64,000 nucleotides of DNA from assembly GCF_016597785.1 (NCBI RefSeq), contig NZ_JAENJG010000001.1:1798001-1862000 (forward strand). Reading direction: 5' to 3'. Within the stretch, counting starts at the first letter, position 1. Each line of letters starts with the position of its first letter. A program made the translations under genes and the position numbers. The notes under the pieces were generated by a model. The model saw nothing but the letters and a program-made list of their open reading frames with translations. It did not search any database and had not been told where the DNA came from. This DNA is from Leucobacter sp. L43 (GTDB lineage: Bacteria > Actinomycetota > Actinomycetes > Actinomycetales > Microbacteriaceae). This document shows, piece by piece, positions 1 to 8,163 of this stretch.

Positions 1-253
1 CGGCGTCCGCAGCATCGACGGTCACGCGCAGGATCGGCTGCCCGACCGGCACCGTGACGCCGACCTCGACGAGCACCTCAGACACGATCCCCGTGAATGG
101 GGACGGCAGCTCGACGAGCGATTTCGCGGTCTCGATCTCGCAGATCACCTGGTTCAGCGCGACCGTATCGCCGGCCGCGACGTGCCACGTGACGATCTCG
201 GCCTCGGTGAGTCCCTCGCCGACGTCGGGGAGTGGGAACGTCATCTCGCTCAT
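1..253 (-). CDS. 2-oxoacid dehydrogenase E2 (dihydrolipoamide acyltransferase), N-terminal part
   Basis: Partial gene: it starts at 253 and runs off the left edge, so only about 84 residues are visible. They form one lipoyl domain with the motif E-I-E-T-A-K-S around Lys44, the residue that carries lipoic acid, followed by the usual LPSPFTG-type turn. The protein would be the acyltransferase core that takes the acyl group from E1 and passes it to CoA. It lies 26 bases downstream of E1-beta on the same strand, so it is the third gene of an E1-alpha/E1-beta/E2 operon. The peripheral-subunit and catalytic domains lie outside the window, so substrate (branched-chain 2-oxoacid or pyruvate) cannot be decided here. 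Confidence 0.93.
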   Translation of the reverse strand, partial: MSEMTFPLPDVGEGLTEAEIVTWHVAAGDTVALNQVICEIETAKSLVELPSPFTGIVSEVLVEVGVTVPVGQPILRVTVDAADA

Positions 254-279
254 GGAATCTCCTGCTGTCAGTTCGGGGG

Positions 280-1281
280 TCAGTAGTGCATCGTGCGGTC
301 GACGGCTTCGAGCACCCGGTCCGCATCGGGGAGGAAGAGCGGTTCGATCGCCGCCGCGGGGAACGGGACATCGTAGCCCGAGACGCGCAGCACTGGCGCC
401 TGCAGCGAGTAGAAGGCGCGCTCGGCGACCGTCGCCGCGATCTCGCTGCCAACGCTCGCGTTGCCCGAGGCCTCCTGCGCCACGACGAGGCGACCCGTCT
501 TGCGCACGGAGGCGAGCACGGGCTCGTAGTCGATGGGCGAAACGGTGCGCAGATCGATCACCTCGAGGCTCGTGCCCTCCGACTGGGCGATCTCCGCGGC
601 CTGCAGCAACGTCGTCACCATCGCGCCGAACCCGACGACCGTGCAGTCGGTGCCGGTGCGGGCCACGCGACTCTGGTGCAGGCCGGAGGCGGGCGCACCT
701 GGATCGACCTCGCCCTTGTGCCAGTACTTGGCCTTCGGCTCGAAGAAGAGCACCGGGTCATCGGAGGCGATCGCCTGCTGAATCATCCAGTAGGCGTCGT
801 TCGCGGTCGACGGGGCCACGACGCGCAGGCCGGCGGTGTGCGCGAAGTACGCCTCCGGGCTCTCCTCGTGATGCTCGATCGAGTTGATGTGCCCGCCGTA
901 TGGCACACGGATCACGATGGGCATGTTGACGGTGCCGTCGTGCCGGGCGCGGATCTTCGCGAGCTGCGTGGTGATCTGGTTGAACGCGGGGAAGATGAAT
1001 CCGTCGAACTGGATCTCAACCACGGGGCGGTACCCGCGCAGTGCCAGACCGATCGCGCTGCCGACGATGCCCGCTTCGGCGAGCGGCGTATCGAGCACGC
1101 GCGCTGAGCCGAAGTCGGCCTGCAGTCTGTCGGTGACACGGAACACGCCCCCGAGCGGGCCGATGTCTTCGCCCATCAGCAGCACACGGTCGTTCTCGAC
1201 CATCGCGGCGCGCAGCCCCTCGTTGATCGCCTTCGCGATCGGCAGGGTGGTGCGCTCCGTCAGCGTCTGCCCCTCGGTCAT
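280..1281 (-). CDS. 2-oxoacid dehydrogenase E1 component, beta subunit
   Basis: A 333-residue protein of the transketolase-like beta subunit family. It opens with a stretch typical of BkdA2/PdhB ([14 protein letters not shown], then [11 protein letters not shown] near residues 37-47) and keeps the family-length C-terminal domain with GYDVPFP. With E1-alpha it forms the alpha2beta2 thiamine-diphosphate enzyme that decarboxylates a 2-oxoacid and acylates E2. Its ATG overlaps the E1-alpha stop by four bases, indicating translational coupling. Because many actinobacteria use a homodimeric AceE for pyruvate, a branched-chain role is the more likely one, but that is inference. Confidence 0.93.
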   Translation of the reverse strand: MTEGQTLTERTTLPIAKAINEGLRAAMVENDRVLLMGEDIGPLGGVFRVTDRLQADFGSARVLDTPLAEAGIVGSAIGLALRGYRPVVEIQFDGFIFPAFNQITTQLAKIRARHDGTVNMPIVIRVPYGGHINSIEHHEESPEAYFAHTAGLRVVAPSTANDAYWMIQQAIASDDPVLFFEPKAKYWHKGEVDPGAPASGLHQSRVARTGTDCTVVGFGAMVTTLLQAAEIAQSEGTSLEVIDLRTVSPIDYEPVLASVRKTGRLVVAQEASGNASVGSEIAATVAERAFYSLQAPVLRVSGYDVPFPAAAIEPLFLPDADRVLEAVDRTMHY

Positions 1282-2459
1282 TCGGCGCCCCCCTCGAACG
1301 ACGATTCGTATTCGGCGAACCAGGCGCGCTGCTCGTCGATGCGCGGATGCGGCTCGGCGTACACGTGGGCGAACATCGACTCCGGGTGCGGCGCGGGCAG
1401 GGTCAGAATCTGGTCGCGAACGACCTTCGCCTGCTGGTCCGCGGTCTCGGCGACCTCGGCGAAGAACGCGTCATCCACTCCGAGCCCCCGCAGGTACGCC
1501 TCGAGGCGTGCGATCGGGTCGCGCAACTGCCACGACTCGAGCTCGCCCTCGGGGCGGTAGCGCGTGGGGTCGTCGGCGGTCGTGTGCGCGCCGATGCGGT
1601 ACGTGAGCGCTTCGATGTACCCGGGCCCCGCGCCCTCGCGCGCGAGGCGCATGAAACGCCGACCCACCGCGTAGGCTGCGAGCGGATCGTTCCCGTCGAT
1701 CTGCACCGCGCGCAGACCGAAGCCGAGTGCGCGACGGTAGAGCGGCGTGCGCGACTGACGCGCCACCGGTACCGAGATCGCCCAGCCGTTGTTCTGCACG
1801 ACGAACACCTCCGGCGTCTGGTAGCTCGCCGCGAAGATCATCGCCTCGTTGGGATCGCCCTGGCTGGAGGTGCCGTCGCCGTAGAAGACCATGGTCGCCT
1901 CGCCCGTTGGGGTGCCCGCCTCGCCCGCGTCGAGCGTCGTGCTGCCCGAGCGGCGCTTCGCGTCGAGCACCTGCGCGAGGGCGTGCCCGGTGGCGTGCTG
2001 CGTCTGCGAGCCGAGCACCAGGGTGTAGAGGTGCACGTTGCCGTTGGCCGGATCCGTGATGTCCCATCCGCCGTGCGTCACGCCGCGGAACTGCGCGGCG
2101 ATGGAGAGCAGGTCGACGCCGCGCACCTGCGCGACGAGGTGCTCGCGGTAGGCGGGGAACACGTGATCCTGGGGTTCGGTGGCGCGCACGAGGCCGACCT
2201 GGCAGCCCTCCTGGCCGACGCTCGGCACCCAGAGTGCGAGCTGGCCCTGCCGTTGCAGGTGCGTGCACTCAGTGTCGAAGGCACGCGTGGACACCATGTC
2301 CCGGTACCACTGCTTGAAGTCGTCCACGCCGATGCCCTCGAGCTCGGCGGCGTACTCGGCTGCGGTGCCGGACGGCGCGTACCCGCCCTCCGCGTCCAAG
2401 AAGCGGATCGGCTCGGGATCGTCGCTGCGCAGCAGGCGCTCTGTGATCTGTTCGCTCAT
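1278..2459 (-). CDS. 2-oxoacid dehydrogenase E1 component, alpha subunit
   Basis: 393 residues, family length. The thiamine-diphosphate motif is clear: GDGTSSQGDPNEA followed by the NNGWAI end of the motif about 25 residues on. The protein is the first gene of the minus-strand E1-alpha/E1-beta/E2 operon. There is no good Shine-Dalgarno sequence; instead a -10-like TACACT (2468-2473) ends eight bases before the ATG, suggesting a very short leader or none. It binds the cofactor jointly with the beta subunit at their interface. A pyruvate, branched-chain or acetoin specificity cannot be separated from sequence alone. Confidence 0.93.
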   Translation of the reverse strand: MSEQITERLLRSDDPEPIRFLDAEGGYAPSGTAAEYAAELEGIGVDDFKQWYRDMVSTRAFDTECTHLQRQGQLALWVPSVGQEGCQVGLVRATEPQDHVFPAYREHLVAQVRGVDLLSIAAQFRGVTHGGWDITDPANGNVHLYTLVLGSQTQHATGHALAQVLDAKRRSGSTTLDAGEAGTPTGEATMVFYGDGTSSQGDPNEAMIFAASYQTPEVFVVQNNGWAISVPVARQSRTPLYRRALGFGLRAVQIDGNDPLAAYAVGRRFMRLAREGAGPGYIEALTYRIGAHTTADDPTRYRPEGELESWQLRDPIARLEAYLRGLGVDDAFFAEVAETADQQAKVVRDQILTLPAPHPESMFAHVYAEPHPRIDEQRAWFAEYESSFEGGAE

Positions 2460-2467
2460 CTCGATTC

Positions 2468-2473
2468 AGTGTA
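2468..2473 (-). promoter_or_regulatory. -10-like element for the E1-alpha operon
   Basis: TACACT on the minus strand, eight bases before the ATG at 2459. It is one of a recurring set of TAnnnT elements placed 6-8 bases before start codons in this window. No convincing -35 box is seen. Confidence 0.45.
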
Positions 2474-2525
2474 ATGAGTGCTGCTGCACCGGGCGGGATA
2501 TACCGTCGATGTCATGCCGGGGCGC

Positions 2526-3629
2526 CTACCGCTGCGCGAGATGCTGCCGCACGATGTCGATGACGACCGGAACGCTCTCCGGTTCTCCGACCGAGACTCG
2601 CACGCCGACTCCCGCGAACGGGCGCACGAGCGTCCCGGCCTCTGAGAAGTCTGCGGCGAGCGCGAGCGCATCGGCGACTCCCCCGGGCGCCTGACCCGTC
2701 TCGGGAATCCAGACGAAGTTCGCCTGCGCCTGCGGAATCGCGAGGCCCAGCTCGCGCAGCGCAGCGGCGAGCGCATCGCGTCGCTCGGCGAGTGCCGCCA
2801 CGCGCTCGGCGTGCGCGGCTCGTGCCGCGGGGGTGAGCGAGGCTCGCGCAGCGCTTTCCGCGATTCCGGTGACCGAGAGCGGAATCGCCACGCTGGCCGC
2901 AGCAGCGAAGATCGCGGGATCGCCCACGCCGTACCCGATCCGGAGGCCGGCGAGGCCGTAGGCCTTCGAGAAGGTGCGCAGGACGACGAGGTTCGGGTGC
3001 TGCCGCAGCACCTCCTCGCCGCGCACCGCCTCGGGGTCGGTGACGAATTCGCGGTACGCCTCGTCGAGCACGACGAGGGTGTCGGCCGGCACTCGCGTCA
3101 TGAACCGGTCGAAGTCGGCGCGGCGGATCGCGGGCCCGGTCGGGTTGTTCGGCGAGCACAGCAGCACGACTCGGGTGCGCTCGGTGATCGCGTCGGCCAT
3201 CGCGTTGAGGTCGTGCTCGGCGGTGGGGGTCAGCGGCACGCGGCTCGCAACGGCGCCCGAGGCGAGGCCGAGCGACGGGTACGCCTCGAAGCTCGGCCAC
3301 GCGTGCAGGTACTCGTCGCCCGCGGCGGCGGCGGCCTGCACGAGCTGGAAGAGGATCGCGACAGAGCCCGCAGCCAGGTGCACGTGCGTTCCGTCGACGC
3401 CGAACTCCGCGCCGATCGTCTCTCGGAGCTCTGGCATCGCCACGGCGGCGTACCGGTTGATGTCGGAGCGCTGCGCGATCGCATCGAGCACACCGGGGAG
3501 CGGCTCGAACGGGTTCTCGTTGCTCGAGAGCTTGTAGCCCGGCTTCGTGGGCGTTGCGCCCTGGCGGTACGCCGGGACGGCGAGCACGTCCGCACGGAAA
3601 CGGACGGGGGGCACGACGTTGTCACTCAT
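2526..3629 (-). CDS. hisC: Histidinol-phosphate aminotransferase family (HisC-type)
   Basis: 367 residues, class I/II PLP aminotransferase. The N-terminal region has the HisC hallmark SSNENPFEP, and the PLP lysine sits in TFSKAYGLAGLRIGYG. In the family it converts imidazole-acetol phosphate and glutamate to histidinol phosphate; close relatives act on aromatic amino acids (Pat), so the substrate is not certain. The gene is outside a his operon, which favours a second, possibly aromatic, paralogue. The start at 3629 is chosen because MSDN directly precedes the conserved N-terminus, and TAGACT at 3638-3643 gives a leaderless-type promoter eight bases before it. A longer in-frame upstream extension to 3812 looks non-genuine. 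Confidence 0.88.
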   Translation of the reverse strand: MSDNVVPPVRFRADVLAVPAYRQGATPTKPGYKLSSNENPFEPLPGVLDAIAQRSDINRYAAVAMPELRETIGAEFGVDGTHVHLAAGSVAILFQLVQAAAAAGDEYLHAWPSFEAYPSLGLASGAVASRVPLTPTAEHDLNAMADAITERTRVVLLCSPNNPTGPAIRRADFDRFMTRVPADTLVVLDEAYREFVTDPEAVRGEEVLRQHPNLVVLRTFSKAYGLAGLRIGYGVGDPAIFAAAASVAIPLSVTGIAESAARASLTPAARAAHAERVAALAERRDALAAALRELGLAIPQAQANFVWIPETGQAPGGVADALALAADFSEAGTLVRPFAGVGVRVSVGEPESVPVVIDIVRQHLAQR

Positions 3630-3637
3630 GACAAGTG

Positions 3638-3643
3638 AGTCTA
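3638..3643 (-). promoter_or_regulatory. -10-like element for hisC-type gene
   Basis: TAGACT on the minus strand ends eight bases before the ATG at 3629, with no Shine-Dalgarno sequence in between. It fits a leaderless transcript. Confidence 0.5.
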
Positions 3644-3731
3644 GTGACCAGGCCAGCATGTACTCGTTGAGCGCCCACGGCGGTGCTCGATCGCTCTCTC
3701 GCGATGCACGCATCGGGTGAGAGAATGAAGC

Positions 3732-4139
3732 ATGCGCACGATCCTCCGAGTCCTCGTCAACGCCTTCGCCCTCTGGCTCACCACGCTCATCGTCGGCGGC
3801 AGCGGCGACCACGGCGTCTGGATCGTGCCGATCAACACCGAGAGCTCGGGGTACCTCCTCACGCTCGTACTGGTCGCGCTCGTCTTCGGCCTCGTCAACG
3901 CGACGCTCGGCAAGGTCGTGCGTTTCGTCTCGATCCCCCTCTACATCCTCACGCTCGGCCTGTTCGGCCTGATCGTGAACGGCGTGCTCCTCGCCGTCGT
4001 CGCCTGGCTCTCCGATCTCGCCGGGTTCGGCCTGCGACTCGACGGGTTCTGGTGGGGCGTGCTCGCTGCACTGGTGCTGTCGATCCTCTCCGGAATCCTG
4101 AACGGACTGCTCGGGACCTCCCGCAAGAAGGATCGCTGA
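3732..4139 (+). CDS. Phage holin family 4 / DUF360-like small membrane protein
   Basis: 135 residues with four predicted membrane helices (about 4-22, 38-60, 65-90 and 105-127) and a short basic end (SRKKDR). The pattern, with N-I-P-like glycine-rich helices and a VNALTLG-type loop, matches the widespread 'phage holin family protein' (Phage_holin_4_2) group of chromosomal membrane proteins. Despite the name, there is no phage context here: the neighbours are hisC on the other strand and purB downstream. Its role in bacteria is not established. Start ATG at 3732 is close behind a GAGAAT element, so it may also be leaderless. Confidence 0.8.
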   Translation: MRTILRVLVNAFALWLTTLIVGGSGDHGVWIVPINTESSGYLLTLVLVALVFGLVNATLGKVVRFVSIPLYILTLGLFGLIVNGVLLAVVAWLSDLAGFGLRLDGFWWGVLAALVLSILSGILNGLLGTSRKKDR

Positions 4140-4230
4140 GCCCCGCCCCCGCGGGCGGCAACGGACCGGTGCGGCGCCCGGCGTGGGAGAATGGACGACG
4201 GACCGCGATCCCGAACTCCGAGAGGCTCAC

Positions 4231-5616
4231 ATGACCCCGCTCCCCACGCAGCCCATCAGCCCCCTCGACGGACGCTACCGCGCTGCGGTCGCCGAACTCG
4301 GCAACACCCTCTCCGAGGCGGGCCTCAACAAGGCGCGCGTGCACGTTGAGGTCGAGTGGCTCGTGTACCTCACGGAGCACTCGTTGCTCGGAGGCACCCC
4401 GATCGATCCCGAGCAGGTCGTCGCACTGCGCGCCTGGGCCGCCGAGTTCGGCCAGGCCGAGATCGACGAGCTCGCCGAGACCGAGCGCGTCACGCAGCAC
4501 GACGTGAAGGCCGTCGAGTACCTCGTCCGCGCCCGGCTCGAGTCGCAGGGGCTCGGCCGCCTCGCCGAGCTGACGCATGTGTGCTGCACGAGCGAGGACA
4601 TCAACAACCTCTCCTATGCGCTCACCGTGAAGCAGGCGATCGCCGATGTGTGGCGGCCGCGCTTCGAGACGGTCATCGCGGAGATCGCGCGCCAGGCCGA
4701 GCTGTACCGCGAGCTCCCCATGATGAGCCGCACCCATGGTCAGCCCGCGACCCCGACGACGCTCGGCAAGGAGCTCGCGGTCTTCGTGCACCGTCTGGAG
4801 CGTCAGCTCAACCAGATTGACGATGTCGAGTACCTCGGTAAGTTCTCGGGCGCGACCGGCACCTTCGCCGCTCACCTCGCCGCGGATCCCGAGACCGACT
4901 GGGCGCAGGTTTCGCAGGAGTTCGTCGAGGGGCTCGGGCTCGATTGGAACCCGCTCACGACGCAGATCGAGTCGCACGACTGGCAGGCCGAGCTGTACAC
5001 GCGCATCGCCCACGCCAACCGCATTCTGCACAATCTCGCCACGGATATCTGGAGCTACATCTCCATCGGCTACTTCCGCCAGATTCCGGTAGCCGGGGCG
5101 ACGGGCTCGTCGACCATGCCGCACAAGGTGAACCCGATCCGCTTCGAGAACGCCGAGGCGAACCTCGAGCTCTCCAATGCGATCCTCGATTCGCTCGCCG
5201 CGACGCTCGTGACGAGCCGCTGGCAGCGCGACCTCACCGATTCTTCGGCGCAGCGCAACATCGGCGTCGGGCTCGGCCACTCGGTGCTCGCCCTCGACAA
5301 CATCCTCAAGGGGCTCGGTCAGATCGACGCGGCGCCCGAGGTGCTCGCCGCCGATCTCGACGCCAACTGGGAGGTGCTCGGAGAAGCGATTCAGACCGTG
5401 ATCCGCGCAGAGGTGACCGCCGGTCGGTCGACGATCAGCGATCCGTACGCGGCGCTCAAGGAGCTCACGCGCGGCCGCCGCATCGGGCAGGCCGACCTCA
5501 TCGAGTTCGTGGAAGGGCTCGAGATCGGCGATGCCGCGAAGCAGCGGTTGCTCGCGCTCACCCCGTCGACCTACATCGGCGACGCGGTGCGGCTCGTCGA
5601 CTTCCTGCAGCGCTGA
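4231..5616 (+). CDS. purB: Adenylosuccinate lyase
   Basis: 461 residues. It begins with the PurB-typical ISPLDGRY and carries the fumarase/aspartase superfamily signature GSSTMPHKVNP near residue 292. The enzyme releases fumarate twice in purine synthesis: from SAICAR, and from adenylosuccinate to give AMP. The start at 4231 is preferred over an upstream GTG at 4183 because it directly precedes the conserved N-terminus and has GAGAGG a few bases upstream. A catalytic histidine lies in SRTHGQPATP. Length and domain layout match the long PurB type of proteobacteria and actinobacteria. Confidence 0.96.
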   Translation: MTPLPTQPISPLDGRYRAAVAELGNTLSEAGLNKARVHVEVEWLVYLTEHSLLGGTPIDPEQVVALRAWAAEFGQAEIDELAETERVTQHDVKAVEYLVRARLESQGLGRLAELTHVCCTSEDINNLSYALTVKQAIADVWRPRFETVIAEIARQAELYRELPMMSRTHGQPATPTTLGKELAVFVHRLERQLNQIDDVEYLGKFSGATGTFAAHLAADPETDWAQVSQEFVEGLGLDWNPLTTQIESHDWQAELYTRIAHANRILHNLATDIWSYISIGYFRQIPVAGATGSSTMPHKVNPIRFENAEANLELSNAILDSLAATLVTSRWQRDLTDSSAQRNIGVGLGHSVLALDNILKGLGQIDAAPEVLAADLDANWEVLGEAIQTVIRAEVTAGRSTISDPYAALKELTRGRRIGQADLIEFVEGLEIGDAAKQRLLALTPSTYIGDAVRLVDFLQR

Positions 5617-5706
5617 ATCGGGGCCGCCGGGGCGCAGGATCGGCGGACGGCCCGGGAACCCACGGCGCCCGCCGCGATCCCTCTGCACGGTCCGCCTCCC
5701 GCTGAT

Positions 5707-5712
5707 TACGAT
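5707..5712 (+). promoter_or_regulatory. -10-like element for the LssY_C gene
   Basis: TACGAT ends six bases before the ATG at 5719, and no Shine-Dalgarno sequence is present. It has the same geometry as other leaderless-type starts in the window. Confidence 0.4.
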
Positions 5713-5718
5713 GTGACT

Positions 5719-6585
5719 ATGAGTTCAGAGCAGAACGTCGCACCGCCGGCGCACGGTGGAGCACCGACTCGCCGGCGCTTCTCGGTGACGACAGCGCTCG
5801 ATCACTTCTTCTTCGTCTATGCGGGGGTCGCAGCGGTCTGGCTCGCCTGGCTCATCTTCACCGAGAGCTTCCACATCGGCTGGTTCGGCATCTTGTTCGG
5901 GGTGATCTTCTGGGCGACGCTGGCGTACCTCGCGCTGCCCCGCCTCCACCGCATTCTCACGACGATCTATGTGCCCGACTACTTCATCGGACGCACGAGA
6001 ACGAGTGACGGCCTGCTCGGCGATCCCGTCAACCTCGCGGTTCGAGGCGGGGAGGCGGAGCTGCGCCGCGCGCTCGAACGGGCCGGCTGGATCCCCGCCG
6101 ACGCCGTCACCCTCTCCTCCTCGTGGCGGATCATCACGTCGACCGTCACGCGGCGCAGCTACGACCGCGCGCCCGTGAGCCCGCTCATGCTCTTCTCGCG
6201 CGTGCAGGACTTCGCGTACCAGCAGGAGGTCGCCGGGAATCCCGCCAAGCGGCATCACGTGCGGTTCTGGCGCACCCCCGACGGTTGGCTGCTCCCGGGC
6301 GGGGCGCGCGTGGACTGGCTCGCCGCGGGGACCTTCGATCGCGCCGTCGGGCTCTCACTGTTCACGCTGCAGGTCACGCACAAGATCGACGCCGATACGG
6401 ACGTGGAGCGAGATCACATCATCGCTTCCGTTCGTGCATCGAACCCGGCGGTGGGGCTCGAGACCCTGCGCGACTTCGCCACCGGGTACCACTCGAGGAA
6501 TGGGGGCGGCGACAGCATCCGCACCGATGGCGACCTGCCGATCCTCGAAGTCGGGTACCCCGAGCAGAACTCGGCGACCTCGTGA
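5719..6585 (+). CDS. LssY C-terminal domain membrane protein
   Basis: 288 residues. Two N-terminal membrane helices (about 30-50 and 56-75) are followed by a soluble domain with features of the LssY_C family: HHVRFW, a D-W-L-A-A-G-T-F-D-R-A-V-G run, and THKIDADTDVERD near residue 220. In other bacteria this domain is found alone or fused to PAP2/DedA-type membrane enzymes. Its biochemical role is unproven. Here it stands alone and its stop overlaps the next start by one base (TGATG), so the two are co-translated. The start at 5719 is preferred over an in-frame GTG two codons upstream. Confidence 0.8.
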   Translation: MSSEQNVAPPAHGGAPTRRRFSVTTALDHFFFVYAGVAAVWLAWLIFTESFHIGWFGILFGVIFWATLAYLALPRLHRILTTIYVPDYFIGRTRTSDGLLGDPVNLAVRGGEAELRRALERAGWIPADAVTLSSSWRIITSTVTRRSYDRAPVSPLMLFSRVQDFAYQQEVAGNPAKRHHVRFWRTPDGWLLPGGARVDWLAAGTFDRAVGLSLFTLQVTHKIDADTDVERDHIIASVRASNPAVGLETLRDFATGYHSRNGGGDSIRTDGDLPILEVGYPEQNSATS

Positions 6586-7124
6586 TGCGCGATCCCGGCA
6601 AGCGCGCCGCCTCTGAGACGGTGAGCGCGCTCGCGAGCCCGTCCGCTCCGGCCCCGGTCTCCGCTCCCCGTCCGGCGTCGCTCACCGGCGGCGCCCTGCT
6701 GGTGCTGCTGCGCTGCGTCGGCGGCATCGTCTGGGTCGTCAGCGTCTTCGCCCAGTGGCCGTCGATCCAGCAGGACCTCGAACTCGACGGCGTCGCGCCC
6801 GCCGTTGCGCTCGGCGTGCTCGCCGCGTTCGAGGCGGTCTGGCTCGGCGCCCTCGCCCTCTTCGCGTGGCTGCTCTGGCGCGGCAGCAATCGTGCGCGAA
6901 TGCTCGCGATGGGGTGGGCGGCCGTGAGCGTCACGGCTTCCGCAGTGAGCTACTTCGCCGCGGGCGCGGAGATCACCGTGCGGACGACGCTGCTGACGGT
7001 GTCGCTCGACATCCTGCTCATGCTCGCGCTCTCCAGCCGAGATGCGCGTGCCTGGACGCTCGGGCGACGCGACGCTCGCAGGGAGCGGCGTCGCTCCCGA
7101 CACCGCACGAGCCCCTCGGCGTGA
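6585..7124 (+). CDS. Hypothetical four-helix membrane protein
   Basis: 179 residues: an Ala/Pro/Ser-rich cytoplasmic leader of about 40 residues, four hydrophobic helices (about 41-62, 72-97, 108-128 and 134-152) and a strongly basic tail rich in Arg. It overlaps the LssY_C gene by one base, so the two form a coupled pair. I do not recognise the family. Topology alone suggests a small integral membrane protein with a positively charged cytoplasmic tail; no catalytic motif is visible. It ends nine bases from a convergent gene with no obvious terminator between them. Confidence 0.7.
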   Translation: MRDPGKRAASETVSALASPSAPAPVSAPRPASLTGGALLVLLRCVGGIVWVVSVFAQWPSIQQDLELDGVAPAVALGVLAAFEAVWLGALALFAWLLWRGSNRARMLAMGWAAVSVTASAVSYFAAGAEITVRTTLLTVSLDILLMLALSSRDARAWTLGRRDARRERRRSRHRTSPSA

Positions 7125-7133
7125 ACCGGCGGA

Positions 7134-7424
7134 TCAGTGCCAGTTGGGCTTGTCGTCCGGTCGCTGCAGGTCTTTCCGAGCGTCGATGTCTTCCTGACTC
7201 GGCTTACCGCCCAGCCCGACGAGTGCCACCATCATGATCGAGACGATGAAGCCGATGCCCAGGAATACGGCTGCAAGGATCAGATCCCGTGTCGCCATCA
7301 GCACCACCAGTCCGGCGAACAGCCCGAGCACCACGGAGAAACCGATGAGCTCGAGCGGCTTCAGGCGGTCACGGCGCGACGGCGTCACGGGTTCCTGATT
7401 GGCGGGCTCGGGGGGCTGAGTCAT
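7134..7424 (-). CDS. Small two-helix membrane protein, unknown
   Basis: 96 residues: a proline-rich N-terminus (about 1-22), two hydrophobic helices (about 25-45 and 50-70) and a polar tail rich in Asp/Lys. GGAAAGC upstream of the ATG serves as ribosome binding site. It lies 27 bases downstream of the 7452-8033 gene on the same strand, so they probably form a bicistronic operon. Similar small membrane proteins occur in related actinobacteria under unhelpful names; no function can be assigned. Confidence 0.7.
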   Translation of the reverse strand: MTQPPEPANQEPVTPSRRDRLKPLELIGFSVVLGLFAGLVVLMATRDLILAAVFLGIGFIVSIMMVALVGLGGKPSQEDIDARKDLQRPDDKPNWH

Positions 7425-7451
7425 GTCTGCTTTCCGGAGAATCGTGGTCGG

Positions 7452-8033
7452 TTATCGGTCGCCGGCGATGGCATCTCGAGACGCGCGCTCCTGGCGCGTG
7501 TCGAACGCGGAAATGCCGAGGAACACTCCGGCGAGCACGGCGTAGGCGCCGAGGAACCCGAGTACTGCGACCTGATCGTTGCGTACCAGCACGACGAGTA
7601 GGGCGAGGAGCATGCCGGTCGCGCCGAGGAAGATGGCGTCCTGGCGGCTTCCGGGGCGCACGGTGGTCCCGAGGAATTCGAGGATCGCGCTGACGACGGC
7701 CCACCCTGCGACGACCATCGCGAACGCGATGGCGGAGCCGGTGAACGCGAGGCCGACCGCGAGCGCGCACGAGGCGATGCCGAGCAGGAGCGGCAACGGA
7801 TCGCCGCCAGCGGGCCGTCGTGACCACCACTCCACCAGGTGCGCGATGCCGATGGCGCCGATGGTGAGTGCGGCCATGCCACGGTCGAACGCGAGCTGCT
7901 CGTGCAGGGGCGCGGAGAAGGCGATTGCGATGCCTGAGATCAGGAGCACTGCGACTCGCACCAGCTTCACTGTGCGCGAGACGGGGATTTCGGGAGTCGT
8001 CGATCCCGCAGTCGTCGAAACTGCAGCAGGCAT
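7452..8033 (-). CDS. Multi-helix membrane protein, HdeD/DUF308-like
   Basis: 193 residues with six probable membrane helices, evenly spaced from about residue 20 to 185, and a short charged loop after helix 2 (EWWSRRPAGG). The even helix-pair arrangement resembles DUF308/HdeD membrane proteins, but I cannot confirm this from sequence alone. The start at 8033 is chosen because GAGAAAGGGG sits just upstream; an in-frame extension to 8099 lacks support. It is first in a two-gene minus-strand unit with the small protein at 7134-7424. Confidence 0.7.
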   Translation of the reverse strand: MPAAVSTTAGSTTPEIPVSRTVKLVRVAVLLISGIAIAFSAPLHEQLAFDRGMAALTIGAIGIAHLVEWWSRRPAGGDPLPLLLGIASCALAVGLAFTGSAIAFAMVVAGWAVVSAILEFLGTTVRPGSRQDAIFLGATGMLLALLVVLVRNDQVAVLGFLGAYAVLAGVFLGISAFDTRQERASRDAIAGDR

Positions 8034-8163
8034 GACACCCCTTTCTCGGTCACGGTCCAGTCTACCCCGGCCTCGCTGGAGAGAATCCCGGCACCGCACG
8101 GCGCCGGGTCGGTGCCGAGGCGCACGGCAGCGGTCGAGACCGAGGACTCGGCCGTCAGGGGTG

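Noticed and set aside
3732-4139. Prophage holin
   Set aside because: The protein belongs to a widespread chromosomal family and no phage genes are adjacent.
3949-5688. Long antisense frame opposite purB
   Set aside because: Shadow frame of purB and neighbours; Arg- and Gly-rich, no domain.
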